A stretch of DNA of 64,000 bases, from contig NC_135558.1 of NCBI RefSeq assembly GCF_964340395.1, positions 15,764,000 through 15,827,999 of the forward strand, read 5' to 3'. This DNA comes from Glandiceps talaboti (taxonomy: Eukaryota; Hemichordata; Enteropneusta; Spengelidae). The notes under the pieces are model-generated. The model saw nothing but the letters and a program-made list of their open reading frames with translations. It ran no database searches and was not told the DNA's origin. Every line of letters starts with the position of its first letter. Within the stretch, counting starts at the first letter, position 1. Positions 25,005 to 36,000 of this stretch are shown here, piece by piece. The translations under genes and the position numbers were made by a program.

Positions 25005-28000
25005 ATGGAGTACAAGTCAACTCTCTACAGTCTCTTCACAGATAAATGTAAAGAGTGTGGTGATTCGACCTGCCTCATATCTACTGAAAATGTAATGACC
25101 TATGCAGAGGTAAAAGATGCAGTGAACAAACTTGCAGCTGATATAACTCAAGTATTGAACATGCACTTTTACAACATGGATATAGCTGGTTCTCTAGTTG
25201 GTCTTCATATGGAAAGCGGTTTTGCCTATGTGATTAGTGTTCTGGCAGTGCTAAAACTTGGTCTGGGATTTTTACCCCTTCCTACAAACTACCCTACAGA
25301 GCGCACAGGCTTCATTCTTAATGATGCAAAACCGTTAATGGTGATCTGCTCTCAACATGTGGTGTTTGAAGACTACAATATGGCTGACCAATGCAATCCC
25401 TCATTACATGTATATGTACAGAAACTTTTTGTAAATCTTCGAGCATCCAAATGCGAAAGGGATACTCTTGCTTTGGCGTGCAAAGGCATGTGTTATGTTA
25501 TGTATACATCGGGTTCAACAGGCTTACCAAAGGGCGTAAGAATCATGCAAGGAGGCGTAGTAAACATGATAACCGCACAGATCGAGGCATGGCATCTTGA
25601 TCAAAGTCACACAATTTGTCAGTTTGCATCCATAGGTTTTGACGCAACCATTTCCGAGATTTTCACGGCTCTCCTGTCAGGGGGAAGACTTGTACTTCTT
25701 CAAGAAGAGGAAAGGCTTGGTTTGGAATTCGTGAAGTCTATGAACGCATTAGAAGTAACGACTATAACATTACCACCAACTCTCTTGTCGACTTACAACC
25801 CCGAAGACTTCCCTCTTTTACAAAATATAGTTTGTGCTGGCGAGGCATGTCCACGGCAAGTTGCAGGGATATGGAGTAGACCCAACTGTCGGTTTTACAA
25901 TGCATATGGTCCAACAGAAGCTACGGTTTGTACCACCATTTATCACCACCAAAACACTGGTCATGGTGAGGGCTTATTTATTCCAATTGGTCAACCAATA
26001 AGAAACGTTGAGTGTCTTATACTTGATGTAAAACACAAACCAGTTTTGACCAATGAAGTTGGGGAAATATTCATTGGTGGACCTGGTGTTGCGAACGGCT
26101 ATATAGGGCATGCAGCTAGCCGCACAGAGGAGCATTTTGTAAAACTGGAAAAGAGTGATGGGATGCAATATACTTACTATAAAACTGGTGATATAGCCAC
26201 TAAGGACTTAGATGGCATGTTGTACTTCCTTGGGAGGGGTGACCGACAAGTTCAGGTTCATGGACAAAGGGTTGAGCTAGACGAGATCGAGGCAGAATTG
26301 TTGAGAGTTGATGGAGTAGAAATGGCGGTTGTGGTTCTTCATAAATGTCTGGATGGTAATTCCTCGCTACGAGCATTTGTATCACCTTGTGGTTTAGATT
26401 TCAATGAAATCAAGACGTCACTGAAGAACAAACTGCCTAAATGTATGATTCCAAGTACAATTAATTCTATTGAAGCGACACAGTTTAGAAGAAGCTTTAG
26501 TGACAAGATCGACAGAAACTCCATGGCTGAGTTGTCATGTTACAGATGCAGCAAAGATGAAACCCATTTTATAGACAAGTCTGACCCTGGAAGAAGTGAA
26601 TGTGAAGTACATATGGAACAGACACTGGTAGGAATCTGGCGCAAAGTACTAGGACTACCTCCCCACAGAAAAATCACCAGGAAGTCTTCATTCCAAGATT
26701 TAGGTGGAAACTCCCTGAGATACGTGTTTTTACAAAGAGAAATAAAGGAAAATCTACAGATCGAAATTCCATTCAACCATCTCTTTAAACACACAACACT
26801 CGAAGGTATGGAAAGCCTGATACATCAACTACGTAGAAATGGTATCTCTGCCACAAAGGGAAAATTAGAGACGACAGATATGGATGAAACTTTATCTCAT
26901 CTGATTGAGGATGCTAGATTTCGAGAGGATGAGGAGACGCGACTGAAAGAAAACGTATCTCTTTTACCACAAACCAGTACACTAGACTCTGTTCTCTTGA
27001 CAGGGGCATCTGGGTTCCTTGGCTCCTTCTTACTGATGGAAATCCTGGAAACAAGCAAGGCTGTTGTCTTCTGTCTGGTCCGAACATTGTCTGAATCAAC
27101 AGGGCTGACCAAAATCAAAGAGGCATTATTGAAATATGGGTTATGGAAGGATGCCTACAGGCAGAGGATTCGGGTCATAGTTGGTGATCTCAGCAAACCA
27201 TGGTTGGGTATACAAGATAGTCAGCTCTATGACATTCTTTGCAGAGATATCAACCTTGTCATCGCAAATGGAGCCTATGTAAACTACAATCAGTCTTACA
27301 AAGAGCACCGAAATGTGAACGTAAACAGTGTCAAAGAAATCATTAAATTGGCCTCAACATATCGTGTGAAGACCATGGTGTATATCTCCTCCCTCAGTGT
27401 ATTCCTGTTTCCATCTAAAGGTCCATTGACAGCCACAGAGGAGATGTCCCTCGGATCAGCTGATACCATAATTGGAGGTTATGGCAAGAGTAAATGGGTT
27501 GCCGATTCTGTCATGCAACAAGCACTGAAGTATCTGCCTGGGGCAATTATCCGTCCAGGAAGAGTAACTGGAAGAAGCACAGATGGTGCAGGTCCAAACA
27601 ACGATCTATTTGTTGCTACTCTGATGGGTATGATAAATCTTGGTGCATATCCAGATATAAGCTTCCCATACGACCTGGTACCAGTCGACTATGTTTCCAA
27701 AGCCTCATTGGGCATTGCGATGTATGTTCACACCAACCGTCAAGATAGTCCAAATGTATACCACATCTTCAACCACCAAACTATAGACTTTCAAGACCTA
27801 TTTCGTGGTTATGGCCTCAAGGCTCTTCATCTGGATGACTGGAGGAAGCTTCTTAAGGGAAGCTGTGATCGCAATAACCCATTGTTGCCACTGACCCCTT
27901 TCTACCTCTCAGAGTTCTGGAATATGGTTGATAGATGGCCTTGTTTTGATACTACACATACCAACAGTGTTGTTACTCCTGAAGTTAGGAAACTGTTGCT

Positions 28001-28058
28001 GCCAGCTTATGTACTTCTACCAATCTACCTGAAATATTTGCAGATCAAGGAAGAATAA
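25005..28058 (+). CDS. NRPS-like A-T-R enzyme: adenylation, carrier and thioester reductase domains, 1017 aa
   Basis: Activates a carboxylic acid with ATP, loads it on a phosphopantetheine arm and releases it by NADPH reduction as an aldehyde or alcohol. Adenylation motifs: YTSGSTGLPKG (167-177), FDATISE (212-218), NAYGPTE (299-305), YKTGD, GRGDRQVQVHGQRVELDEIE, and SDKIDR with Lys501. Carrier: LGGNSLR with Ser570 as attachment site. Reductase: TGASGFLG (666-673) and YGKSK (Tyr826, Lys830). All key residues are present and there is no condensation or thioesterase domain. Pocket residues at the PheA positions are D213, A214, S217, T255, V276, A278, A300, V308, C309, K501, a Tyr/Phe-type code. 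The gene has no introns, unlike its P450 and oxygenase neighbours. The carrier would need the host phosphopantetheinyl transferase. Tyr or Phe as substrate is inference. Confidence 0.93.
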   Translation: MEYKSTLYSLFTDKCKECGDSTCLISTENVMTYAEVKDAVNKLAADITQVLNMHFYNMDIAGSLVGLHMESGFAYVISVLAVLKLGLGFLPLPTNYPTERTGFILNDAKPLMVICSQHVVFEDYNMADQCNPSLHVYVQKLFVNLRASKCERDTLALACKGMCYVMYTSGSTGLPKGVRIMQGGVVNMITAQIEAWHLDQSHTICQFASIGFDATISEIFTALLSGGRLVLLQEEERLGLEFVKSMNALEVTTITLPPTLLSTYNPEDFPLLQNIVCAGEACPRQVAGIWSRPNCRFYNAYGPTEATVCTTIYHHQNTGHGEGLFIPIGQPIRNVECLILDVKHKPVLTNEVGEIFIGGPGVANGYIGHAASRTEEHFVKLEKSDGMQYTYYKTGDIATKDLDGMLYFLGRGDRQVQVHGQRVELDEIEAELLRVDGVEMAVVVLHKCLDGNSSLRAFVSPCGLDFNEIKTSLKNKLPKCMIPSTINSIEATQFRRSFSDKIDRNSMAELSCYRCSKDETHFIDKSDPGRSECEVHMEQTLVGIWRKVLGLPPHRKITRKSSFQDLGGNSLRYVFLQREIKENLQIEIPFNHLFKHTTLEGMESLIHQLRRNGISATKGKLETTDMDETLSHLIEDARFREDEETRLKENVSLLPQTSTLDSVLLTGASGFLGSFLLMEILETSKAVVFCLVRTLSESTGLTKIKEALLKYGLWKDAYRQRIRVIVGDLSKPWLGIQDSQLYDILCRDINLVIANGAYVNYNQSYKEHRNVNVNSVKEIIKLASTYRVKTMVYISSLSVFLFPSKGPLTATEEMSLGSADTIIGGYGKSKWVADSVMQQALKYLPGAIIRPGRVTGRSTDGAGPNNDLFVATLMGMINLGAYPDISFPYDLVPVDYVSKASLGIAMYVHTNRQDSPNVYHIFNHQTIDFQDLFRGYGLKALHLDDWRKLLKGSCDRNNPLLPLTPFYLSEFWNMVDRWPCFDTTHTNSVVTPEVRKLLLPAYVLLPIYLKYLQIKEE

Positions 28059-28059
28059 A
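28054..28059 (+). terminator. AATAAA overlapping the A-T-R stop codon
   Basis: The TAA stop (28056-28058) sits inside an AATAAA hexamer. If used, the 3' untranslated region would be only about 15-30 nt. A later signal may be used instead. Confidence 0.3.
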
Positions 28060-28480
28060 CAACATGACAACATATCTAGCAGACAAGCGTTTCAATTTTG
28101 GTTTCACTTCTGGTGGATCAGTGCTTAATACAACCTTTAACGCTTTAACAGGGAGGTAAAGGTAATTGTCCCATTCAATTAAAACGTTCATACCAGGTGT
28201 AAAATAAGTGTTTGATTGTCAACCCAGTACGTGGTCGCTCTATCTGTAAGCAATGTTTAATCGTTACAGGAAGCAAGTACATGACTGTGTTTACAAATGA
28301 GATCAAAACAATCTCTGGACAATTTCATTTTAATGGGGGAGTAATGTTACCCTAAATACTGCATATAATTCATGATTTAATTATATATATTAACAAATGA
28401 TCATGAAATTCTGGAGTATGGGAATAAATCTCGACCACTACTTTTCATGCAGGACAAAGTTGTTAGAGGAACGTTAACTG
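28059..28480. other. Spacer downstream of the A-T-R gene
   Basis: AT-rich, no gene recognised. Confidence 0.4.
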
Positions 28481-28939
28481 TTGAATATAGGCATGACAGT
28501 TTTAACTTTCCCCACATTTTACGACAGTGTGTATGATATGAAGTTAATATTGCCCTCAGTGACTGAGATGAAGTTGAAACACGCATCAATTGTGAACAAA
28601 ATTTGGCGGCTAGTGTCACGATGGCTATCAAATTCAAGAGAACTATACTGGAATATAACTAGACATCGCTACATGGAAGAGACATTGGATTACATATGTG
28701 AAGATTTCATATCGTCAATCAAACAACAAGTGCTATCGTTAGAGTGTATTGCTCAGGCCTCGAAAATTCACGCTGCCCGACACCCGTGGCAAATAAACAT
28801 AAATCCATTTACCCAAGGCAAAGATCAGAAATTACGGCATGGGGGGAGAAATTGTTTGGGTCAAGAAAGTTTCGCAGCCCTGTTCACACGCCCAAAAATT
28901 GTCGTGCCCTCAATTCTGAACTCTCAATTCTTGTCATAG
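28481..28939 (+). CDS. Uncertain open frame, 152 aa, unrecognised
   Basis: An open frame that begins about 420 bp past the A-T-R stop. The middle part looks helical and protein-like (for example YMEETLDYICEDFISSIKQQ), but I recognise no family, signal peptide or membrane segment, and the last 50 codons look random. It may be an exon of an unrecognised gene, a relic, or chance. I see no RNA or splice evidence. Confidence 0.2.
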   Translation: MNIGMTVLTFPTFYDSVYDMKLILPSVTEMKLKHASIVNKIWRLVSRWLSNSRELYWNITRHRYMEETLDYICEDFISSIKQQVLSLECIAQASKIHAARHPWQININPFTQGKDQKLRHGGRNCLGQESFAALFTRPKIVVPSILNSQFLS

Positions 28940-29345
28940 CCTTCGGATAAAAATAGCGGACTCCTAAACAGTAATAAATAAATAATCCAGTCACAGCACT
29001 TACACCATTATCGTCTGAATTACCGTCAGTGCAAATGGAAGGGAGCGCGTCTTTAGAACAAACTCCGCAAGTAGTAGCATAAGCTTTCAGATGATTGATA
29101 CCGTCTTCGACAAAAATGACAGAACTATGAGATTGCTCTTTGATTTTATAATCATGTTTAGTTTCTTTTTATTGTTTGTGTTTACTCGTAGTTTTAGAAA
29201 CACATTTACTCTAATTGCTATCATAACAAGCTGTGTATTAGAACAGTCTGAACATGTCATTGAATATGATAGCAGAATACTGAAAGTGTGCAATTTCCGA
29301 GGCATTTCCTTTGTCGTTTTATTGGTTTAGTTTGCTTGCTTGCTT
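28940..29345. other. Intergenic stretch, nothing recognised
   Basis: AT-rich DNA ending in a short GCTT array at about 29334-29348. Confidence 0.4.
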
Positions 29346-29402
29346 GCTATAACCATGGAAGTATAACCCACAGGCCTGTGGGTTATACTTCCATGCTATA
29401 AC
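29346..29402. repeat. 42-bp perfect palindrome flanked by an 8-bp direct repeat
   Basis: 29354-29395 reads the same on both strands: arm CATGGAAGTATAACCCACAG, then a central GC. GCTATAAC stands immediately left (29346-29353) and again at the right end (29395-29402, sharing one base). The structure resembles two hAT-type terminal repeats joined head to head after loss of the interior, with an 8-bp target duplication. Confidence 0.6.
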
Positions 29403-30439
29403 TTACTAAGTACAACCCCAACATATTCGGACTGAAAATCATAAAATATCAAGTCTTGCCGCCATAAAGCTGTATTTTCTATGCTGATATCATTGTATAT
29501 ATGCAGGCAACTAAATCTGAGACTAGTAGTGTTAGCAACGTTAAAGTTTTATACATTTGATTTTGTATTGTCACTTAAGAGTTGAATAGTTGAAAGTTTT
29601 CTTAATGTTGTGTTTGTCTTGACAAATAAAATTTGTTTTGATCTCTAAGAAATGGCTAATGTGTGAATTTAACGACAAAGATTTATAATTGGTTCCTTCT
29701 TATTTGGAATGTCATCAATCATACTTTTGAATAATACAAACATATAGATTAATTATTAACAAAACTATTGCGACTGTGTACATTACATGTTGCTATCACG
29801 AAATTACCACCACGTTTCTGTGCAAAATATAAATAATATGTTACATTGTAATATATACATGTGTGTGTGTGTACATCTAAATTTAGGTCGGGGTCAGAAT
29901 TGACGGGGGGGGGGCCGAAAATACTTTTGTCAAAACAATGTCGCACCCCAACCCCTCTCCCGAAATGAACCCAAGAATTTTCGTAGCCCCCCCCCCCCCC
30001 AACACTCACGCGCACACTTCAAATATGTGCAATAAGGTACACTACATTAAACTAAGCGTGGAAATCTTCAGCATTCATACATAACAATAAGACATTTCTC
30101 TACAAATAGATGTGGGCTTTGCAAAGTAGGTCTCACAGTGGGCTATAACCAGTACTTGAAAATATTTAGCCAGCAGCCAGTTTTCTCTTTCAATCTTGAT
30201 TTTGTGATAGCTAGAGGGGAGGGGTGTATGTATGTACATGTATGTATGTATGTATGTGTGTATGTGTGTATGTATGTATGTATGTATGTATGTATGTGTG
30301 TATGTATGTATGTATGTATGTATGTATTTATATGTATGAGACATGTATGTATGTATGTTTTGGTAGCTAATCAGTGAGGTAACTTGCAAAAATGTTGGGC
30401 GGATTTCAATGGCGACGCCTTTAAGAGTTTTGGTTAAAA
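29403..30439. other. Intergenic stretch with a dispersed-repeat copy and a (GTAT)n array
   Basis: About 29885-30200 is a partial copy of the TIR repeat at 4.27-5.41 kb. A GTAT tetranucleotide array fills about 30225-30358 next to the left border of duplication arm 1. No gene recognised. Confidence 0.55.
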
Positions 30440-32426
30440 TTCAAAGAAAACTGTCTACTGTGGATATATAAATATTACACAGAAAATAAATAGATGTGTA
30501 CTACTATAACCAAAATGCAATTTCTCTTAGCTTGGTCGAGACCTAAAGTTCGTTTGGCATCCTTGGATTTGACTGCGGTACACAATCAGGCTTCAAGCAT
30601 TAACTAAACTTGAGGAATTTGAGATACTGAAGTTCAAAACTACGCAGTCCAATAACGTAGTCGACAGAATTCAATGCCAGCCACAGGTCGCCATGGCAAG
30701 GACAATTATGCTAGCGTGGCAACCTAAGAGCAATCAAGATTATCCGGCGTTTAATATACTGTAGGAGCAGTGGTTGGAGTGGATGGAATTATCAAGCCGG
30801 TACTGATCATGAGTATCCAACATCAGTAGTAAATTGAAACAGCAAATTGGAAAGAACAACTACTAAATAAATGATTTATAATGCGAACTTTCATCAAAAT
30901 CAATCCTTTCCGGTAAATTACATATCATTCGGGAAACAATAAGCCAAATGCAAGTGTCATAGGTCAAGATGGGTCCAAAATGATTTAGAGGGCGTCATAA
31001 TGTCTGCACGAAACAAAAACTCTGATTTCTATCTAAATTTAAATAATTCGGTCACGATATTCTTTAAACAACACTATACTACACGAATTGCTTTTTAGGA
31101 AATTGAACTGCATATATGCGTGACAAAAGACAAAAACTCATTAAAAAGTTAATAATTTCACTCTCACCATGGCAATTAGTGGTATGACGTTTTCCTAAAG
31201 GTTATCACTGATGATGTACTTTTGTGATATACTGGTAGAGTGTGTTGGTAAGGTAGACATTAGTAATACAGATAGGGAGGCCCGGGAGAATGGGTGTAGT
31301 TAATGTCTTACAAATCATTTCTAGGAGAGGGTCATATTTTAGAAAAATTGTACTAGGGGAAGGTCACATTGTACTTGACCACACTGTATTATCTAACTTG
31401 GCATTATTTTGTGATTTTCGACACCCGATTGCTGCCACTACTGTCGCCACATATTGCCACTGTTGTACTGCAATATAGCAGGACACATAAGTCAAATTGC
31501 TCCTGACGACCTTCCAGTGAATCAATTGTTAGTTGTGGTGTTAGGAGAGGGGTATGTCTCACGGTTGTGAAGGGGAAACAGTGTGGTGAGATTTTGCGTA
31601 AAGCAGCAATGTTAATCATTGTTTTGATAATGTCAGTAGTGCACCTATCTAGTGTCTTAGAGTTCTGGCATTTAGTTATGCCAGTTAGATCCAAACAGAG
31701 TATTACTTAATAAAGTGTTTTTACACATATATTCACCGTCAATTGGTGGTAGTTATGGGAAACAACCAACACCTTTAGAATTATTAATGCGGTGGCAGCT
31801 GTGGGATCTAATGCATTGATACATTGACTGATATCATTTTAAGCTATGTTTCAATAATATTTCATAGTTTAGAGATACGAAATTGAGGAAAGACCAATTT
31901 CAGAAAGATGGATTTACATTTTAGGCAATGGATTGAGTCTCAATTCCCAATGTTCTTTCTCATCCCCTTGTAATTACTGAAGACTCCCTAAGTAAGGCTT
32001 ATATCGTGTAGGTTTCTGTTTGACATTTCATTTATGAGTTTCTAAAGGCTAAATTCATGTAATCGTGTGAGACTGACAATTTTATAAACATTCCGTTGTG
32101 CTAATCATTTTTATAGGAAATGATACTAAAACCTGAGAATGACTGAGGACATAAAAGTATTTCAATCTTTTTAATCACACGTTTTCTGTTTTCATTCAAA
32201 TGTGAAATCATCGTTGGAAACTCAGCACGTTATCAATGTCTCTTCGTACTAATTAACTAATTAACCTTTAGGAAATGGTTCTCAAAATAAGGATATTGAA
32301 CGACTTATTTTTCAGTTCTACCTGGCTTTCCGTACACAAAAAACACTTTGTTATTTCCTGTGGTTTAAACTTAGGGTACAATGGGATAATGAATTCACTT
32401 TGATCTCACGCGGTATTTGTATGCGA

Positions 32427-32508
32427 GTATAATATAAGTACAGAGTCTCAGATACGGCAACACAATCCACCCACCGACTGAACCATAACACGGCATTTGG
32501 CACACCTG
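32427..32508 (+). promoter_or_regulatory. TATA promoter and noncoding exon 1 of peptide gene copy 1
   Basis: AGTATAATATAAGTAC (32427-32442) is a TATA-like element. The noncoding first exon ends at 32508 in GGCACACCTG, followed by a consensus donor GTAAGT. The same block is found in both other units. The matching acceptor is at 33061-33063, just before the coding exon. The transcription start (about 32460-32470) is inferred. Confidence 0.5.
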
Positions 32509-32858
32509 GTAAGTATTTTTGTATTTATTGATCCCATGTATAGTGAGGACTAGCTCAAGTTGTAAGCTTATAGCACAGGTTACAGGATGAATAATCAATT
32601 TTATTCTCGCGATTTTCCGGATTTCTAATATTTGTTTTCTCTATGTTTCAAATAAAGTTTATAATCGAACCTTTTATGTTTCAAACTTTGATACAAGGGT
32701 TCAGATCTGACAATATAGCAAGTGATGGTAAAATATACTTCAGTAAGTAGAAGACCGTAGAATAATACTGGTAGTTTTTTATGCATCGAAAATGTCCCCA
32801 TCCCCAAAACCACACAAACCTAGCTTATGCCCCTTTAAAATAATGAAGGAAAAACTGC

Positions 32859-32905
32859 TCAACAATAACAACAACAGCAACAACCACATCGTTATCATTA
32901 TCACC

Positions 32906-32974
<69 letters not shown>

Positions 32975-32987
32975 AATAATAATAATT
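32859..32987. repeat. (AAC)n/(CAC)n array in intron 1 of peptide gene copy 1
   Basis: Trinucleotide array about 80 bp before the coding exon. The same position in the other two units holds AAC/TCA arrays of other lengths. Confidence 0.95.
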
Positions 32988-33089
32988 GTAAGCGAATTTG
33001 ATGCAAATTATTCGTCAAAGGTAATGCCGGTTAAGTAACAAAATTTATTTGATTTGATTTCAGATCATCAAGCTTGACCGATCGTAAAG

Positions 33090-36000
33090 ATGAAATTTTG
33101 TAAGTTGGAGTATGCAGTAGCTGTCCTTGTTGTTATTCTTGTTCTTTGCCATGCCGGAAGTTCCGACGAAAAGGAATCTAAGCCGGTCGGGAAGCAGTTG
33201 GGTAAAGGTAAGCTCTGAGATTCCCAGTTAAAAGTGTACGCCAACATGACGCCCGTACCCCGTCTCATGCTAGACCTTCGGGCTTTCTTCCGCCCTCGAT
33301 AAAGCGACCGTCGGTTGCTTGTCATATCGTCCTTTTTATGAAGAAATTTAAAATAAACGCACGCCTTTTGAAAAGCAAAACGTTCAATTACATGACAACT
33401 AATTTATGCTCGCTAATATATCAGTAAAAGAGCGTGTCCTAGGCCCACACTGAAAGAGTATCCTGGCTGCTATATTTTGGAGCCTCTGAAGTCAGGCGAG
33501 CAAAGTCGTACCACTGTTTGATCATACTATTGCAGTGTAGTCAAACAGTGGCAGTACCATCGCATTATAAAGCATCTTTGTAAAATCAAATGTAAGATAT
33601 GGTCTTACCCTCCTAAGCACATCCAGCCTTTGCGATATTTTGCTACAGATCTTAGTTATGGGCGTTTCCCAATTTAAGTTTAATCAATCCAGGCACCAAG
33701 GTATTCGAAAGCCTGGACATGTCCTACCATTTGGTCTGCTATCTGTATGTCAAGGACTTTAGATGCACATAGATCCAGACGTTTGGACGTACCTAGTAGC
33801 ATAATACTTCTAGTTTTGCTTACATTTAAAGTAAGTCTATTATCAGACAGCCATGTGTTGACACTACCTAGGAAAGTGTTTAATGTCCGCTGAATTTCAC
33901 TGACATCCTTACTTGCATAGGAAAGCGATGTCTTATCAGCACATAAAACTACTTTACATTCAGAAACAACACTCAGCAACCTGTCTATAAAAACAAAAAA
34001 GAGTAAAGGGCCAAGTATGGACCCTTGAGGTACACCATATTCAAGTGGGAGTGACTCATTTGGTGCTCCATCTAGACAGTCACTCTGCTTTCTTGTTGTG
34101 ATATAATCCTTAAATCAAATTAGGGCCACATCATTGACACCAATTTTAGATACCTTATATAAAAGTATATTGGCATCGACAGTGTCGAACAATTTCTTTA
34201 GATCAAGAAATACAATCCCGGCTAAAAGCCCATTTTCATTGTTGTTTAAGACATATACTCGCTTGTTCAGTGTTCAAGTCTTAAGCCTGACTGGTACTGG
34301 TTTAATAGATCATGTGTTTGGATATGTTTATAGAGTTGCTTGCGTACACACTTTTCGAGGCAGAACTGTAATAGGTCTGTAATTTGACGGGTTTGTGTTA
34401 CCACCATACTTGAAGATAGAAGAAACTTTCCCCTATTTCCACTTGGACAGTAAAAGTTGAATAGATATTTTAAGGGACGAGCAATCTCGGAGGCAGCGAG
34501 TTTGCAAAACCTACTGGGTATGCAATCAATCCCTCCAGCTTTCTTGATAGAAAGTATTATGTTGAGTTCCCTTTCAACGTCAGCTGCACATATCTTTTCA
34601 AAAGCGAGTGGACTACCTGTTCGACATCATTTGGTTGACAGGTGTTACTAAGGTTTACTGAGGACAATTTGCAAGCTAGTTTTGCACCTATGACACTAAA
34701 GAATTCATTAAATACAGAATATAATACATTTAGATTCATTTACGATCTTGTTATCAATGTACAGGTCATGCATATCTTTACATTGACTTTGTGGAATAAT
34801 CTGTTTAAGTGTTTGCCATAACATGTCGGGTTTATGGAGGTTTTCTGGAATCAATCCATCATAGTGTTCTCTTTTGGAATTTCTTATAGATACATTCACC
34901 TGATTTCTCTAGTATTTGTATTTCTCTCTGAGCATATATGAATTTCTCTACCTGCTTTTTTGGAAGTAGTCTCGCTGATAAATCAGTGTTCTGATTTCAT
35001 CAGTGACCCAAGGCATAGCATTACCACTAGTTATTTCGGGACATGCTTATCAAAAATATTACATGTTATGCTCTTAAAACTTTCCCAGAAGTCATCTATG
35101 TGGTCAAACACTTCTAATACACACCGTGGAAAGTATATGAGTTCTTGTTTGAAAGCCCATTATCAAACTTTTTCCACTCTTGTGTGGATAATTTTAGGAG
35201 GTGGTTTTATAGGTACATGACCTTTGTGGACACAATAGATAAGGTCATGATCACTAATACCAATCGACATAACACCAGAAGACGATACCTTATCACACGT
35301 CCCTGATGTAATTAAAGATATGATCAATAAGTGTCTGTAAGTGTTCAGTTGTCCTAGTGGGATCATTAATTAGTTGTCTAAGCTGGTGATCTGCTGTTAG
35401 GTCGGTAAGACATTTACAGTAGCAATTTCTATTATTCATTAAGTCTATATTAAAGTCACCAAGAAGGTAAATACGCGAATTCAGCTGTCAAATTCACATT
35501 AGTAACATTAAAAACCGAATTAAAAGTTAAACAGTTTTATCTATTAAAGGGTCACAAGCTGGGTTTTATATGGCTGTTGACGTAATTTTACAATTACTTA
35601 CAGGAGGTATTTCGCTGCTTCAGCTGAAATACAGCGAATTTCACAACACCCTTCAGCTTTTCTGTTTGATACAACCACACAGAAAAAAAACAAGAACTGC
35701 ATATGCCACACTTCAATAGCAAGATTATACTCTTTTTAGGTACATTTAGTCTAAGTGAAATAAACTATTTAAATGTATTACAACTCCATGCAGACATTCG
35801 GGCGCCAATGTTTTTTCTTATTATCAAACACCCGAGGAATTGAAGGATGCGTAAAATATCATTTTCAGTGGCATGTGTTGTTCATTTGACAAAATGTAGC
35901 AAGAAACTGTACTAATCACTCTCATTCAATCCTGGTACTTAGGGACGATCGCACAGTATCACACAAAGCTAAACTTGCAAACTTCGTTCGTTTAGGGAGG

